This document shows positions 15,783 through 28,314 of a stretch of DNA of 64,000 bases, in pieces. This stretch comes from Streptomyces sp. NBC_01233 (GTDB lineage Bacteria; Actinomycetota; Actinomycetes; Streptomycetales; Streptomycetaceae): NCBI RefSeq assembly GCF_035989305.1, contig NZ_CP108514.1, positions 2,666,501 to 2,730,500 on the forward strand, written 5' to 3'. The notes beneath the pieces are model-generated. The model had not been told where the DNA came from. It saw only the letters and a program-made list of their open reading frames with translations, and searched no databases. Each line of letters opens with the position of its first letter. Position 1 is the first letter of the stretch. The position numbers and the translations under genes are program-made.

Positions 15783-16184
15783 GTGCCGCTCTCGGAGCAC
15801 GAGCAGCGAATGCTCGAGCAGATGGAGCGAGCGCTGTACGCCGAAGATCCCAAGTTCGCGACAGCGCTTGAGGGAAGCGGACTGCGTACGTACACCCGGC
15901 GACGGGTCTACACGGCAGTCGCAGGCATTGTGGTGGGTATCGCGCTCCTCATGACCGGTGTGATCATTCCGAACGTGCTCTGGATCAGCGTGGTGGGATT
16001 CCTCGTCATGCTGGGATGTACGGTCCTGGTGGTCACCGGTTGGCGCAAGGCACCCAAGCCTGGCGAGCAGCCCGTCTCCGGAAGTACAGGCGGTTCGGCC
16101 CATGGCCGGAACCGGCAGCGTCGGTCGATGATGACCCGCATCGAGGAACGGTGGCAGCGCCGCCGTGACGAGCAGGGGCAGTAG
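15783..16184 (+). CDS. DUF3040 small membrane protein
   Basis: 133 aa. It begins VPLSEHEQRMLEQMERALYAEDPKFA, the DUF3040 signature, then has two closely spaced membrane helices (about 46-66 and 70-90) and a basic tail. GTG at 15783 has a GGAGGA site. Such proteins accompany the actinobacterial division cluster, and the mycobacterial counterpart lies near mraW. Function is unknown. The 295 bp upstream contain a plausible -10 (TATCCT, 15723-15728) but no clear gene. Confidence 0.9.
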   Translation: MPLSEHEQRMLEQMERALYAEDPKFATALEGSGLRTYTRRRVYTAVAGIVVGIALLMTGVIIPNVLWISVVGFLVMLGCTVLVVTGWRKAPKPGEQPVSGSTGGSAHGRNRQRRSMMTRIEERWQRRRDEQGQ

Positions 16185-16198
16185 CCCCCAACAGTGTG

Positions 16199-16238
16199 AG
16201 TGAGGGGACGGCCGCCGCCGGGCGACCGTCCCCTCACT
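16199..16238 (+). terminator. Rho-independent-type terminator after DUF3040 gene
   Basis: A perfect 13-bp stem AGTGAGGGGACGG / CCGTCCCCTCACT (16199-16211 with 16226-16238) has a 14-nt loop and starts 14 nt after the stop codon. A weak T-rich stretch follows. Confidence 0.85.
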
Positions 16239-16310
16239 GTTCTGTCCCGGTTCTGTCTCCGTGTCCGCGTTCCGTCCGTCGCATCGGCACCCGTGCGACA
16301 TGATGATCCA

Positions 16311-16937
16311 ATGAGTGTGCTCCCCCTGGTCTTCACCAGCGGCTGGGCCAGTGGGATCAACGCCTACGCCGTGGTCCTCCTGCTCGGCGTCTTCGGCCGG
16401 ACCGGCCTCAGCGACGAGGTCCCGGCGTCCTTGCAGCGCACGGACGTGCTGATCGTCGCCGCGGTGCTCTTCCTCTGCGAGGCCGTCGCCGACAAGATCC
16501 CGTACGTCGACTCGATATGGGACACCGTCCACACCGTGATCCGCCCGCTCGCCGGAGCGGTGATCGGTGCGCTGCTGGCCGGGCAGAGCGGCTCGCTGTC
16601 CGACATCACCGCCGGCGCGATCGGCGGCTCCACGGCGCTGGCCAGCCATTTCGTCAAAGCCGGCACCCGGATGGCGATCAACACCTCGCCCGAGCCGTTC
16701 ACCAACGTGGCCATGAGCATCGCCGAGGACCTCGGCGTGGCCGGTCTCGTCACCTTCGCGATATTCAACCCGGAGGCCGCCGCGATCATCGCGGCCGTCC
16801 TGCTGGCCGCCGGACTGGCCATACTCGTCTTCCTCTGGAGCCGGATCCGCCGCTTCCTGCGCCGCCGTGCCCAGCGCCGCGAGGAGAAGCGGCTGGCCAC
16901 CGAGGCCCGCGAGGCCACCGGGGCCCCACCCCTCTGA
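16311..16937 (+). CDS. DUF4126 membrane protein
   Basis: A 208-aa integral membrane protein with about five helices, beginning MSVLPLVFTSGWASGINAYAVVLLLG. The SGINAY and KIPYVDSIWDTVHT stretches mark DUF4126. A basic, Arg/Glu-rich cytoplasmic tail ends it. No Shine-Dalgarno is visible; CATGAT stands 6 nt before the ATG, so a leaderless start is possible. It follows the DUF3040 terminator and is 37 nt from the FAD oxidoreductase gene. Function unknown. Confidence 0.88.
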   Translation: MSVLPLVFTSGWASGINAYAVVLLLGVFGRTGLSDEVPASLQRTDVLIVAAVLFLCEAVADKIPYVDSIWDTVHTVIRPLAGAVIGALLAGQSGSLSDITAGAIGGSTALASHFVKAGTRMAINTSPEPFTNVAMSIAEDLGVAGLVTFAIFNPEAAAIIAAVLLAAGLAILVFLWSRIRRFLRRRAQRREEKRLATEAREATGAPPL

Positions 16938-16974
16938 CCACGACCGGCCCGAGGGGGTCGATAGGCTCGGCCGC

Positions 16975-18393
16975 ATGGCACGAATTGCGGTGATCGGCGC
17001 CGGGATGGGCGCGATGGCGACGGCGGCCCGGCTGGCCGTGGCAGGGCATCAGGTGACGGTGTACGAGCGCGGGGCGACCTACGGCGGCGCCGTCGGCCGG
17101 TACGAGCGCGAGGGCTTCGCCTTCGACACCGGGCCCGGTCTGCTCCACCTGCCCGCCGTGTACCGCGACCTGTTCGTGAAGACCGGAAAGCGGCCGCTGG
17201 AGGACTGCGTCGACCTGGTCCAGGTGGACCCCGCCGTCCGGCACGTCCTCCCCCACCACGGCATCGACGTCACCCTGCCGGGCGCCTCGCGCGGCGGGGT
17301 CGCCGCCGCCCTCGACACCGCCTTCGGCCAGGGCTCCGGCGAGCTCTGGAACGCCCTGCTGGGCCGCGCCCGGGACGCCTGGGACGCCACCCGCCGCCCG
17401 CTGCTGGAGGAGCCGCTGCGCGACGGGGCCCGGCAGGCGCTGGGCGGCGACCCGTACCCGGCCCTGCGCCGCAGCGGCCTGTTCCGCCGCCGGCCGCCGA
17501 CCCTCGCCGAGGTGGCCGACCGGGAGCTGGGCGGCGCTCTCGCCGAGCTGCTGACCGGCCTCGTGCGCACCTACGGGATCGACCCGGCCACCGCGCCCGG
17601 TTCGGCCGCCGTGCTCCCGTACATGGAGCAGACCTTCGGCAGCTGGTACGTGCGCGGCGGGATGCGCGCCCTGGCCACCGCCGTGTACGAGCGCTGCCTG
17701 GAGCGGAAGGTCGTCTTCGCGTTCGGGGCGGACGTGCGCGAGGTCCTGGTCCCGGGCGGCCGCGCGGCCGGGTTGCTGCTGGCCGACGGCAGTGAGGTGG
17801 CCGCAGACCACGTGGTCTGCGCGATCGACCCCCGGCAGCTGCCCGCCGGCTCGCTGCGGTGGCCGGCGGACGCGGTCCCCGCCCGCGGTGCGGACGTGCC
17901 CGGCCGGATCACGCTGCTGCTCGCGCTGCGCGGCGCGCGCCCCGCCGCGGCCGTCCACCGCACCCTGGTGCACGCCCCGGGGGCGCAGGTCACCGTGTTG
18001 CGCCCGGACGACCCCGCCACCCGGCCCGACGCGGAGCACGAGGCGGTCACCGTGAGCGCCGTGTACGGGCCCGGGACCCCGGAGCCCGCGGAGCTGCTGA
18101 ACCTCGCGGAGAAGGCCGTCCAGGGGCTGCGGGAGCGGCTGTTGTGGCAGGAGGTGCGCACCCCGGCCGATGTCGAGGCGGCGACCGGTGCGCAGGGGGG
18201 CGCGGTGCCGCCGCCCGCCCTCGCGGGGGCCGGCGGCCGGCTGCTCCACCCGGCCAACACCACGGCCGTGCCCGGGCTCTACCTGGCGGGCGGCTGGGCG
18301 CATCCCGGCGGTGGGCTGCCGCACGCCGGGATGACCGGGGCCCTGGTGGCCGGGCTGATCGTGGAGGGCGCGGAGTTCCGCGGCTCGCAGTGA
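16975..18393 (+). CDS. FAD-dependent oxidoreductase, phytoene desaturase/CrtI-like
   Basis: 472 aa. The N-terminal dinucleotide-binding motif is VIGAGMGAMATAARLAVAGHQVTVYE, followed by GGAVGRYEREGFAFDTGP, the layout of phytoene-desaturase-like enzymes. The C-terminal FAD motif is GLYLAGGWAHPGGGLPHAGMTGA. Substrate unknown; no carotenoid genes are nearby. ATG at 16975 lacks a Shine-Dalgarno, but TAGGCT (16962-16967) lies exactly 7 nt upstream, so the mRNA is probably leaderless. Confidence 0.88.
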   Translation: MARIAVIGAGMGAMATAARLAVAGHQVTVYERGATYGGAVGRYEREGFAFDTGPGLLHLPAVYRDLFVKTGKRPLEDCVDLVQVDPAVRHVLPHHGIDVTLPGASRGGVAAALDTAFGQGSGELWNALLGRARDAWDATRRPLLEEPLRDGARQALGGDPYPALRRSGLFRRRPPTLAEVADRELGGALAELLTGLVRTYGIDPATAPGSAAVLPYMEQTFGSWYVRGGMRALATAVYERCLERKVVFAFGADVREVLVPGGRAAGLLLADGSEVAADHVVCAIDPRQLPAGSLRWPADAVPARGADVPGRITLLLALRGARPAAAVHRTLVHAPGAQVTVLRPDDPATRPDAEHEAVTVSAVYGPGTPEPAELLNLAEKAVQGLRERLLWQEVRTPADVEAATGAQGGAVPPPALAGAGGRLLHPANTTAVPGLYLAGGWAHPGGGLPHAGMTGALVAGLIVEGAEFRGSQ

Positions 18394-18412
18394 CCGCTGT
18401 GGTGAAGGGTGG

Positions 18413-18440
18413 GCGGACCGGTCCGCGGACCGGTCCGCGC
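18413..18440. terminator. Two overlapping GCGGACCGGTCCGC palindromes between convergent genes
   Basis: Two copies of a perfect 14-bp palindrome (18413-18426 and 18425-18438) overlap by two bases, giving two units of GCGGACCGGTCC. They lie between the convergent stops of the FAD oxidoreductase and the next minus-strand gene. A bidirectional terminator is likely; a protein-binding site is the alternative. Confidence 0.55.
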
Positions 18441-18445
18441 GGGGG

Positions 18446-19309
18446 TCAGTAGCGGTACTGCTCGTACTCGCCGGGCTGGGTGTACGGGTACTGCTGCGGC
18501 GGCTCGGCCTGCTCCTCCGCCGGGTAGGGCTGGCCGCCCCCGTCGGTGGACCGCTGCTGGGGGACCCAGACCCCGCCGGGCGGGGTGTCCGTGGAGTACT
18601 GCTGCTGCCCGTAGCCGGCGTACGCGGTGTAGTCGTAGGGCTGGGGCGGGGCGACCCCGCCGCCGGTGCCGATGTACGGGTCCGAGTAGGCGGCGTAGAC
18701 CTGCTGCTGGCCACCCGTCGGGTAGTCGCCGGAGTAGTCGTACCCGCCGCCCTGGTTCTGCGGGTCGTAGTACGCCGCGTACTGGTGGGCGTCCTGCTCC
18801 GCGGTGGTGAACGGTGAGGCGAAGGCCGCCGTCTGGGCGGCTTCGGGGGCCGGTGCGAAGCTCTGTATGCCGTAGGACCCGGTCTCCTCGGGCACCGGCT
18901 CCGGGCTGTAGACCTCTTCGGCCGCGGCCTGGAACGGGCGCGCGTCCGCCGCTCCGTCCGCGTCCTCGTACGCGAGCGCGGTGACCTGGAGCGCCGGCTC
19001 CTGCTGGACCGCGCCGCCGGACCGGCGCCGTCTGGACTGCCGTACGGGCTCCCCGCCGCGGCGCAGCGCCCAGCCGGCGACGAAGCCCTTGCGGAAGGAG
19101 AGCGTCACCAGGGTCTGGCCCAAGGCGAACGCCGCGGCGCCGGCCCCGATGACCGGAACCGACGGCAGCACCACCCCGGCCACCACGCCGAGGAATCCCG
19201 CGAAGGCGAGCAGGCGCCAGCGGAGCCGGGCCTTGTACTGCATCAGGACCTCGGCAAGCAGCCACAGCGCGACGAAACCGAACGCGATGTAGAGGACCGT
19301 CATTCCCAT
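18446..19309 (-). CDS. Membrane protein with Tyr/Gln-rich C-terminal tail
   Basis: 287 aa, not assigned to a characterised family. Two or three N-terminal helices (about residues 3-20, 32-53, 56-72) are followed by a basic patch (RQSRRRRSGG). A long disordered tail rich in Tyr, Gln, Pro and Gly (YDPQNQGGGYDYSGDYP and similar) ends at EYEQYRY. ATG at 19309 has GAGAGGGG upstream. The tail resembles low-complexity actinobacterial cytoplasmic tails that recruit partners, but function is unknown. It follows metF on the same strand, 51 nt apart. Confidence 0.82.
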   Translation of the reverse strand: MGMTVLYIAFGFVALWLLAEVLMQYKARLRWRLLAFAGFLGVVAGVVLPSVPVIGAGAAAFALGQTLVTLSFRKGFVAGWALRRGGEPVRQSRRRRSGGAVQQEPALQVTALAYEDADGAADARPFQAAAEEVYSPEPVPEETGSYGIQSFAPAPEAAQTAAFASPFTTAEQDAHQYAAYYDPQNQGGGYDYSGDYPTGGQQQVYAAYSDPYIGTGGGVAPPQPYDYTAYAGYGQQQYSTDTPPGGVWVPQQRSTDGGGQPYPAEEQAEPPQQYPYTQPGEYEQYRY

Positions 19310-19360
19310 GCATGGCCCCTCTCGGTACGGCCGCCGGCGCGGGAAACGGGGGGCGGCCGC

Positions 19361-20275
19361 TCAGGCCCGCTGGTGCAGGCCCAGGTTCTCGTAGATTTCG
19401 AGAGTCGCCGTGGAATTGTTCAGCGTGATGAAGTGCAGCCCCGGGACACCCTCGGACAGCAGCCGCGCGCAGAACTCCGTGGCGAACTCGATGCCAATGG
19501 AGCGTACAGCGGCCGGATCGTCCTTGACCGCGAGCATGCGCTCTTTCACATCCGCGGGGAAGGCCGCGTTGCTGAGTTGGGGCAGCCGGTCGAGCTGCTT
19601 GATCGCCACAACAGGCATGACCTCGGGGATGATCGGGGTCTCGCAGCCCGCCTTCTCGACGCTGTCGCGCAGCCGCAGATAATTCTCCGGATCGAAGAAC
19701 ATCTGGGTGATCGCATAGTCGGCGCCCGCGCGGCACTTGTCCACGAAGTGCCGGATGTCCGTGTCCCAGTCCGTCGAACGCGGGTGCATCTCGGGGAAGG
19801 CGGCGACGCCGACGCAGAAGTCGCCGGACTCCTTGACGAGGCGGACCAGGTCGGCGGCGTAGTGCACGCCGTCGGGGTGCGCCACCCAGTCGCCCATCGG
19901 GTCGCCCGGCGGGTCTCCGCGCACGACGAGCATGTTCCGGATCCCCGCATCGGCGAACTGCCCGATGACGTTGCGCAGCTCGGCGACCGAGTGGTCCACG
20001 GCGGTGAGGTGCGCGACGGGCGTCAGGGTGGTGTCCGCGGCGATCTCCTGGGTGGCCTTGACGGTGCCGCCGCGGGTGGAGCCGCCGGCTCCGTAGGTCA
20101 CGGACACGAAGCTGGGGGATACCGCCTCGACCCGGCGCAGGGCGTTCCAGAGGTTGCGTTCGCCCTTCTCCGTCTTCGGGGCCCAGAACTCGAAGGAGTA
20201 CGAGCGCCCGGACGCGAGGAGGTCGCGGACCGTGTGTGCACGGTCCGACCAGGTGGAAGCGGTACCAGAGGCCAT
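19361..20275 (-). CDS. metF: MetF, 5,10-methylenetetrahydrofolate reductase
   Basis: A 304-aa FAD-containing TIM-barrel enzyme reducing methylene-THF to methyl-THF for methionine synthesis. Family blocks are [64 protein letters not shown] and EVMPV. The length is usual for the bacterial enzyme. There is no Shine-Dalgarno; TAACCT (20287-20282) lies 6 nt before the ATG, so a leaderless start is likely. A mycobacterial MTHFR-like gene occupies a comparable place in the conserved block. Confidence 0.95.
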   Translation of the reverse strand: MASGTASTWSDRAHTVRDLLASGRSYSFEFWAPKTEKGERNLWNALRRVEAVSPSFVSVTYGAGGSTRGGTVKATQEIAADTTLTPVAHLTAVDHSVAELRNVIGQFADAGIRNMLVVRGDPPGDPMGDWVAHPDGVHYAADLVRLVKESGDFCVGVAAFPEMHPRSTDWDTDIRHFVDKCRAGADYAITQMFFDPENYLRLRDSVEKAGCETPIIPEVMPVVAIKQLDRLPQLSNAAFPADVKERMLAVKDDPAAVRSIGIEFATEFCARLLSEGVPGLHFITLNNSTATLEIYENLGLHQRA

Positions 20276-20423
20276 GTGGGCAGGTTAGACGCGGCCGGCC
20301 GGTCACCGAAGCGCTGTCCGCCTTTTGGACACGTTTTTGGACACTTGGGGGTGCGCCCCTGGTCAAGCGGGGCCTGACACGTTAAAGAGCGGCAGGCCGC
20401 CCCTCTGTCCGGGCGGACAGGAC

Positions 20424-21059
20424 TCAGCCGAGCCGGGCCCGGACCCGCTTGGCGAGTTCCGCGGCGGCCGCACCGGGGTCGGTGGCCTCGGTGAGGGCGC
20501 GGACGACCACGACGCGGGTGGCGCCGGCGTCCAGCACCTCGTCCAGGTTCGTGCCGTCGATGCCGCCGATGGCGAACCAGGGCCGGTCCTGCTCCAGCGA
20601 GGCCGCGTACCGGACCAGCTCCAGGCCGGGGGCGTGGCGGCCGGGCTTGGTGGGGGTGGGCCAGCAGGGGCCGGTGCAGAAGTAGTCCACGCCGGGCTCG
20701 GCCACGGCCGCGTCGACCTCGTCCTCCGCGTGGCAGGAGCGGCCGATGAGCACTCGCTCGCCGAGGATGGCGCGGGCCGCGGGGACGGGGATGTCGCCCT
20801 GGCCGAGGTGCAGGACGTCGGAGCCGATGGCGTGCGCGACGTCGGCGCGGTCGTTCACGGCGAGGAGCTTGCCGTGGCGGCGTGCGGCCTCGGCGAAAAC
20901 CTGGAGGTGTTCGAGCTCCTCCCCCGCCTCCATGCCCTTGTCCCGCAGCTGGACGATGTCCACGCCTGCGGCCAGGACGGCGTCGAGGAACTCGGGGAGG
21001 TCACCCTGCCGCTTGCGGGCGTCCGTGCAGAGGTAGAGCCGGGCGTCGGACAGCTGCAT
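20424..21059 (-). CDS. thiE: ThiE, thiamine-phosphate synthase
   Basis: 211 aa. It couples HMP-pyrophosphate with thiazole phosphate to make thiamine phosphate. Diagnostic blocks are [63 protein letters not shown] and [14 protein letters not shown] at 21059 has a GGGGGG site; codons further upstream are proline-rich and unlike the family. It lies on the opposite strand from thiOSG, with two unrelated genes between, and has no riboswitch of its own that I can see. Confidence 0.95.
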   Translation of the reverse strand: MQLSDARLYLCTDARKRQGDLPEFLDAVLAAGVDIVQLRDKGMEAGEELEHLQVFAEAARRHGKLLAVNDRADVAHAIGSDVLHLGQGDIPVPAARAILGERVLIGRSCHAEDEVDAAVAEPGVDYFCTGPCWPTPTKPGRHAPGLELVRYAASLEQDRPWFAIGGIDGTNLDEVLDAGATRVVVVRALTEATDPGAAAAELAKRVRARLG

Positions 21060-21136
21060 GGGTGAACCCCCCGTGGGTGGAGGCGGTGTACGGGCGCGGG
21101 GCCCGTACACCGCGGTGGAGCGAACTGCGGATCAGG

Positions 21137-21502
21137 TCAGAGGGCGAGCGCCTGAGCGCGGCGCTTCACCTCCGTGCCGCGATTCTCGCTCAGCGCCTGC
21201 ACGGGAGTGCCGGGCAGGGTCGGATCCTCGGTGAAGAGCCACTCCAGGATCTCCTCGTCGGTGAAGCGGTCGTCGCGCAGCACGGTCAGCAGACCGACCA
21301 GGCCCTTGACGACCTTGTCGCCGTCGATGAAGGGGGCCGGCACCTGCAGGGCGCGGTTCTCGCCCCGGCGTACGGCGATGAGCTGCCCTTCCTTGACCAT
21401 CTGGCGGACCCGGGTCACCTCGATGTTCAGCATCTCCGCGATGTCGGGGAGGTACAGCCACGAGGGGACAAGGGCATCGATCTTTGCGTCAATCTCGGTC
21501 AC
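21137..21502 (-). CDS. Rv2175c-family winged-helix DNA-binding protein
   Basis: 121 aa. MTEIDAKIDALVPSWLYLPDIAEML with helix-turn-helix IAEMLNIEVTRVRQMVKEGQL, then a C-terminal helical domain ending ENRGTEVKRRAQALAL, matches the actinobacterial Rv2175c family. The M. tuberculosis member binds DNA and is a substrate of the kinase PknL. Here a PASTA kinase gene is about 4 kb away. I chose GTG at 21502 because it gives the family N-terminus; CAGGCT lies 7 nt upstream. GTG at 21508 is the alternative. Confidence 0.9.
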   Translation of the reverse strand: MTEIDAKIDALVPSWLYLPDIAEMLNIEVTRVRQMVKEGQLIAVRRGENRALQVPAPFIDGDKVVKGLVGLLTVLRDDRFTDEEILEWLFTEDPTLPGTPVQALSENRGTEVKRRAQALAL

Positions 21503-21589
21503 GGACACAAGCCTGCCATCTCGGCTCCGCCGCCGGTACCTGGGCAGCCCCGTCCGGGTCGCGGCCCGTATCCTGGGGCCACCGCCCAG

Positions 21590-21660
21590 CGGTGGCCGGG
21601 GGAGAAACGGAGAAGGGGCGGGGGCGGGGAGAAGGCTCCGCGCAGCGGCACCCGCGCGCG
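21590..21660. repeat. GC-rich intergenic repeat (GGGGGAGAAACGG type)
   Basis: GGGGGAGAAACGGAGAAGG and the following GGGCGGGGGCGGGG repeat the string found at 2211-2240. It lies between the FAD-dependent reductase and the Rv2175c-like gene. Confidence 0.55.
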
Positions 21661-21674
21661 CCCCGCCCGGGCCG

Positions 21675-22907
21675 TCAGGCCGTGGCCGACTTGAGCGCGG
21701 TCGCGGGGTCGGAGACCTTGGCGGGGTCCACGGGGACGCCCGTCTCGATGAGCTTGCGGCCCTGCGCCACGTCGCGGGGTCGGCCCACCGCCAGGACCGC
21801 GACCAGCGCGCCGCCCCGCAGCCAGCACACCGACCAGGCCGGACCGGCCGGGTCTCCGCGCCAGAGCAGGGTGTCGGCCCCGCCGTGGTGTCCGGCGTAC
21901 TGCACGAACCGCCCGAACTGCTCCGACCAGAAGTACGGCACCGGGTCGTACACCTGGGCCGGCTCCCCGGTCCGGGCCCCGGCCAGGATGTTCGCCGCCA
22001 CCGTCCGCGGCCCCTGGAGCGCGTTGTCCCAGTGGTGCACGAGCAGCCGCTTCCCGTACCGCCCGGAGGGGAAGGAGGCGCAGTCGCCGACCGCGTACAC
22101 CCCGGGCAGGGAGGTGCGCAGGTAGGCGTCGGCGGTGACCGAGCCGTCCGGGCCCAGTTCCACACCGGTCCCGGCCAGCCATCCCGTGGCGGGGCGCGCG
22201 CCGATGCCCACGACGACCGCGCCGGCCGGCAGGGCGCGCCCGTCCGCGAGCAGGACCCGGCCCTCCTCGATCCCGGCGACCTTCGCGCCGGTGATCAGCC
22301 CGGCGCCGGCCTCCTCGTACCAGCGCGCCATGGGCTCGGCGACCTCGGCGGGCAGCGCCCCCGCCAGCACCCGGTCCGCCGCCTCGACCACGGTCACCGC
22401 GCAGCCCGCCTCGCGGGCCGCGGTGGCGAACTCGGCGCCGATCCAGCCCGCCCCGACGACCACCGTCGCCGGGGCGGCCGCCAGGACCGGGCGCAGCCGC
22501 GCCGCGTCGTCCAGCGTGCGCAGCAGGTGGACGCCGGGGACGCCCTCGGTGCCGGGGAGGGTCAGCGGCTCGGCGCCGGTCGCCAGCACGAGGACCTCGT
22601 ACGGGACCGGGCCGGCCTCGGTGTCCAGTTCGCGGTCGGCGGCCCGGAGGCCGGTGACCTCCGTCCCGAGCCGCAGTTCGATGCCGAGCCCGTCGAAGTC
22701 CACGTCGAAGGCGGAGTCCTCGGCCTTGCCGAGCAGGACCGCCTTGGACAGCGGGGGCCGGTCGTAGGGCTGGTGGGGTTCGGCTCCCAGCAGGGTCAGG
22801 GGGCCGGCGAACCCCTGCTCGCGCAGGGCGACCGCGGTCTGCACCCCGGCCATTCCGGCGCCGGCGATCACGACGCCGCGCTGATTGTGTTCCGTCTGCT
22901 CGCTCAC
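21675..22907 (-). CDS. FAD-dependent NAD(P)H reductase (ferredoxin-reductase type)
   Basis: 410 aa. Two dinucleotide-binding folds are seen: FAD (VVIAGAGMAGVQTAVALRE) and NAD(P)H (VVVGAGWIGAEFATAAREAG). The FAD-closing motif is GVYAVGDCASF. YDRPPLSK near residue 48 is typical of the rubredoxin/ferredoxin reductases that feed oxygenases. There is no oxygenase or ferredoxin beside it, so its partner is unknown. GTG at 22907 is preceded by TAGGGT with a 6-nt gap and no strong Shine-Dalgarno, suggesting a leaderless mRNA. It is divergent from the thi operon. Confidence 0.9.
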   Translation of the reverse strand: MSEQTEHNQRGVVIAGAGMAGVQTAVALREQGFAGPLTLLGAEPHQPYDRPPLSKAVLLGKAEDSAFDVDFDGLGIELRLGTEVTGLRAADRELDTEAGPVPYEVLVLATGAEPLTLPGTEGVPGVHLLRTLDDAARLRPVLAAAPATVVVGAGWIGAEFATAAREAGCAVTVVEAADRVLAGALPAEVAEPMARWYEEAGAGLITGAKVAGIEEGRVLLADGRALPAGAVVVGIGARPATGWLAGTGVELGPDGSVTADAYLRTSLPGVYAVGDCASFPSGRYGKRLLVHHWDNALQGPRTVAANILAGARTGEPAQVYDPVPYFWSEQFGRFVQYAGHHGGADTLLWRGDPAGPAWSVCWLRGGALVAVLAVGRPRDVAQGRKLIETGVPVDPAKVSDPATALKSATA

Positions 22908-22997
22908 CCGGCCACCCTAATCATCTGACGCCCCGTCAGGAATAGGTGCCGCCTTACCGGCCGTCCGGGGCCGGGATACTCTGGCCACCGTACCTAT

Positions 22998-23086
22998 CGC
23001 GGGAGTCCGGCGCACCGGGCTGAGAGGGAGGCTGGCCGGCCTCCGACCGTACGAACCTGATCCGGGTCATGCCGGCGAAGGGAGGG
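22998..23086 (+). promoter_or_regulatory. TPP riboswitch (THI element)
   Basis: The conserved CTGAGAGGGAGGC and ACCTGATCCGGGTCATGCCGGCGAAGGGA blocks of the thiamine pyrophosphate riboswitch are both present, separated by a variable stem (GCTGGCCGGCC region). The 3' edge of the element contains the GGGAGG ribosome site of thiO, 11 nt before its ATG. Binding of TPP probably hides that site, so control should be at translation initiation. Confidence 0.95.
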
Positions 23087-23097
23087 GCTGGACGCCC

Positions 23098-25276
<2,179 letters not shown>

Positions 25277-25284
25277 CCTGCAGG

Positions 25285-25360
25285 TCCGCTCCCGGGGCTC
25301 CGCCCCGGACCCCTACGGCGCTCCGCGCGCGGGGGCTCGGGGGCAGGGCCCCCGCAACGG
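25285..25360. repeat. GC-rich intergenic repeat after thiG
   Basis: CCCGGGGCTCCGCCCCGGACCC followed by a GGGCTCGGGGGCAGGGCCCCCGC inverted stretch lies in the thiG-kinase gap. It belongs to the CTCCGCCCC family seen elsewhere in the window and may double as a terminator for thiG. Confidence 0.55.
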
Positions 25361-25444
25361 CGCCGCAGCCCGCGGACGTCACAGGTGCGCTGCAACGCGA
25401 CCCGCCCAGACCGGCGGTAGCCGAGCGGCTCGTAGAATCCTCGG

Positions 25445-27355
<1,911 letters not shown>

Positions 27356-27364
27356 GCGGCAGTG

Positions 27365-28222
27365 ATGCGCAATCCAGTGGGCGGGCACGTCCCCGTGGCG
27401 GGCGGCCTCGCCTCGGTCGGGCTGACCTACGCCCGCGAGATGGGCGCCGAGGCCGTCCAGGTCTTCGTCGCCAATCCGCGCGGCTGGGCCACCCCGGTCG
27501 GCAACCCGGCGCAGGACGAGCGGTTCCGGGCCCAGTGCGCGGACGCGTCCGTCCCGGCCTACGTGCACGCTCCGTACCTGATCAACTTCGGCTCGCACAC
27601 CGAGGCCACCGTGGAGAAGTCGGTGGAGTCCCTGCGCCACTCACTGCGCCGCGGCCGGGAGATCGGCGCGCTCGGCGTGGTCGTGCACACCGGGTCGGCG
27701 ACCGGGGGCCGCCCGCGGGAGGTGGCGTACGCGCAGATCAGGGAGCACATGCTGCCGCTGCTGGACGAGCTGACCCACGACGACGACCCGTTCCTGCTGC
27801 TGGAGTCGACGGCCGGGCAGGGCTCCTCGCTGTGCTCGCTCGCCGAGGACTTCGGCCCGTACTTCGATGCGCTCGACCACCATCCGAAGCTGGGCATCTG
27901 CCTGGACACCTGCCACGTCTTCGCGGCCGGTCACGACCTGGCCGAGCCGGGCGGGACGAAGCTGATGCTGGACCTGCTCGTGGACACGGTCGGCGAGGGT
28001 CGGCTGAAGCTGGTCCACGCGAACGACTCCAAGGAGGGCGTCGGCGCACACAGGGACCGGCACGCGAACATCGGCCAGGGGCACATCGGCCGGGACGCCT
28101 TCGCGGAGCTGATCACGCACCCCGCGATGGACGGCGTGCCGCTGATCATCGAGACGCCCGGGGGCAAGGAAGGGCATGCGGCGGACGTGGCGCTGCTGAA
28201 GGAGCTGCGCGGCCCGCAGTGA
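27365..28222 (+). CDS. nfo: Endonuclease IV-type AP endonuclease
   Basis: A 285-aa TIM-barrel metalloenzyme cutting DNA 5' of abasic sites. Metal-binding blocks typical of Nfo are visible: YVHAPYLINFG, VVVHTGSATG, LLLESTAGQGSSLC, LGICLDTCHVFAAGHD, KLVHANDSKEGVGAHRDRHANIGQGHIG and IIETPGG. ATG at 27365 gives the family N-terminus MRNPVGGHVPVAGGL. A GTG one codon upstream (27362) is possible. It lies 9 nt after the kinase stop, so the two are probably co-transcribed. Confidence 0.93.
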   Translation: MRNPVGGHVPVAGGLASVGLTYAREMGAEAVQVFVANPRGWATPVGNPAQDERFRAQCADASVPAYVHAPYLINFGSHTEATVEKSVESLRHSLRRGREIGALGVVVHTGSATGGRPREVAYAQIREHMLPLLDELTHDDDPFLLLESTAGQGSSLCSLAEDFGPYFDALDHHPKLGICLDTCHVFAAGHDLAEPGGTKLMLDLLVDTVGEGRLKLVHANDSKEGVGAHRDRHANIGQGHIGRDAFAELITHPAMDGVPLIIETPGGKEGHAADVALLKELRGPQ

Positions 28223-28241
28223 TCCGGTGATCCCTTGAGGA

Positions 28242-28258
28242 ATACCCCGGGGGGGTAT
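28242..28258. promoter_or_regulatory. CsoR-like copper operator (ATACCCC-3-GGGGTAT)
   Basis: Arms ATACCCC and GGGGTAT are perfectly inverted around a GGG spacer, with AT flanks, the GC-rich pseudopalindrome style bound by the copper-sensing repressor CsoR. It sits between a TTGAGG -35-like element (28235-28240) and a TATACG -10-like element (28256-28261), where a bound repressor would block RNA polymerase. The downstream gene encodes a His-rich membrane protein. Confidence 0.75.
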
Positions 28259-28314
28259 ACGGTTCTGCCACATCGACAGAACCGCTACTCGGCATTTCCC
28301 ATCAGGGGGTCGTC

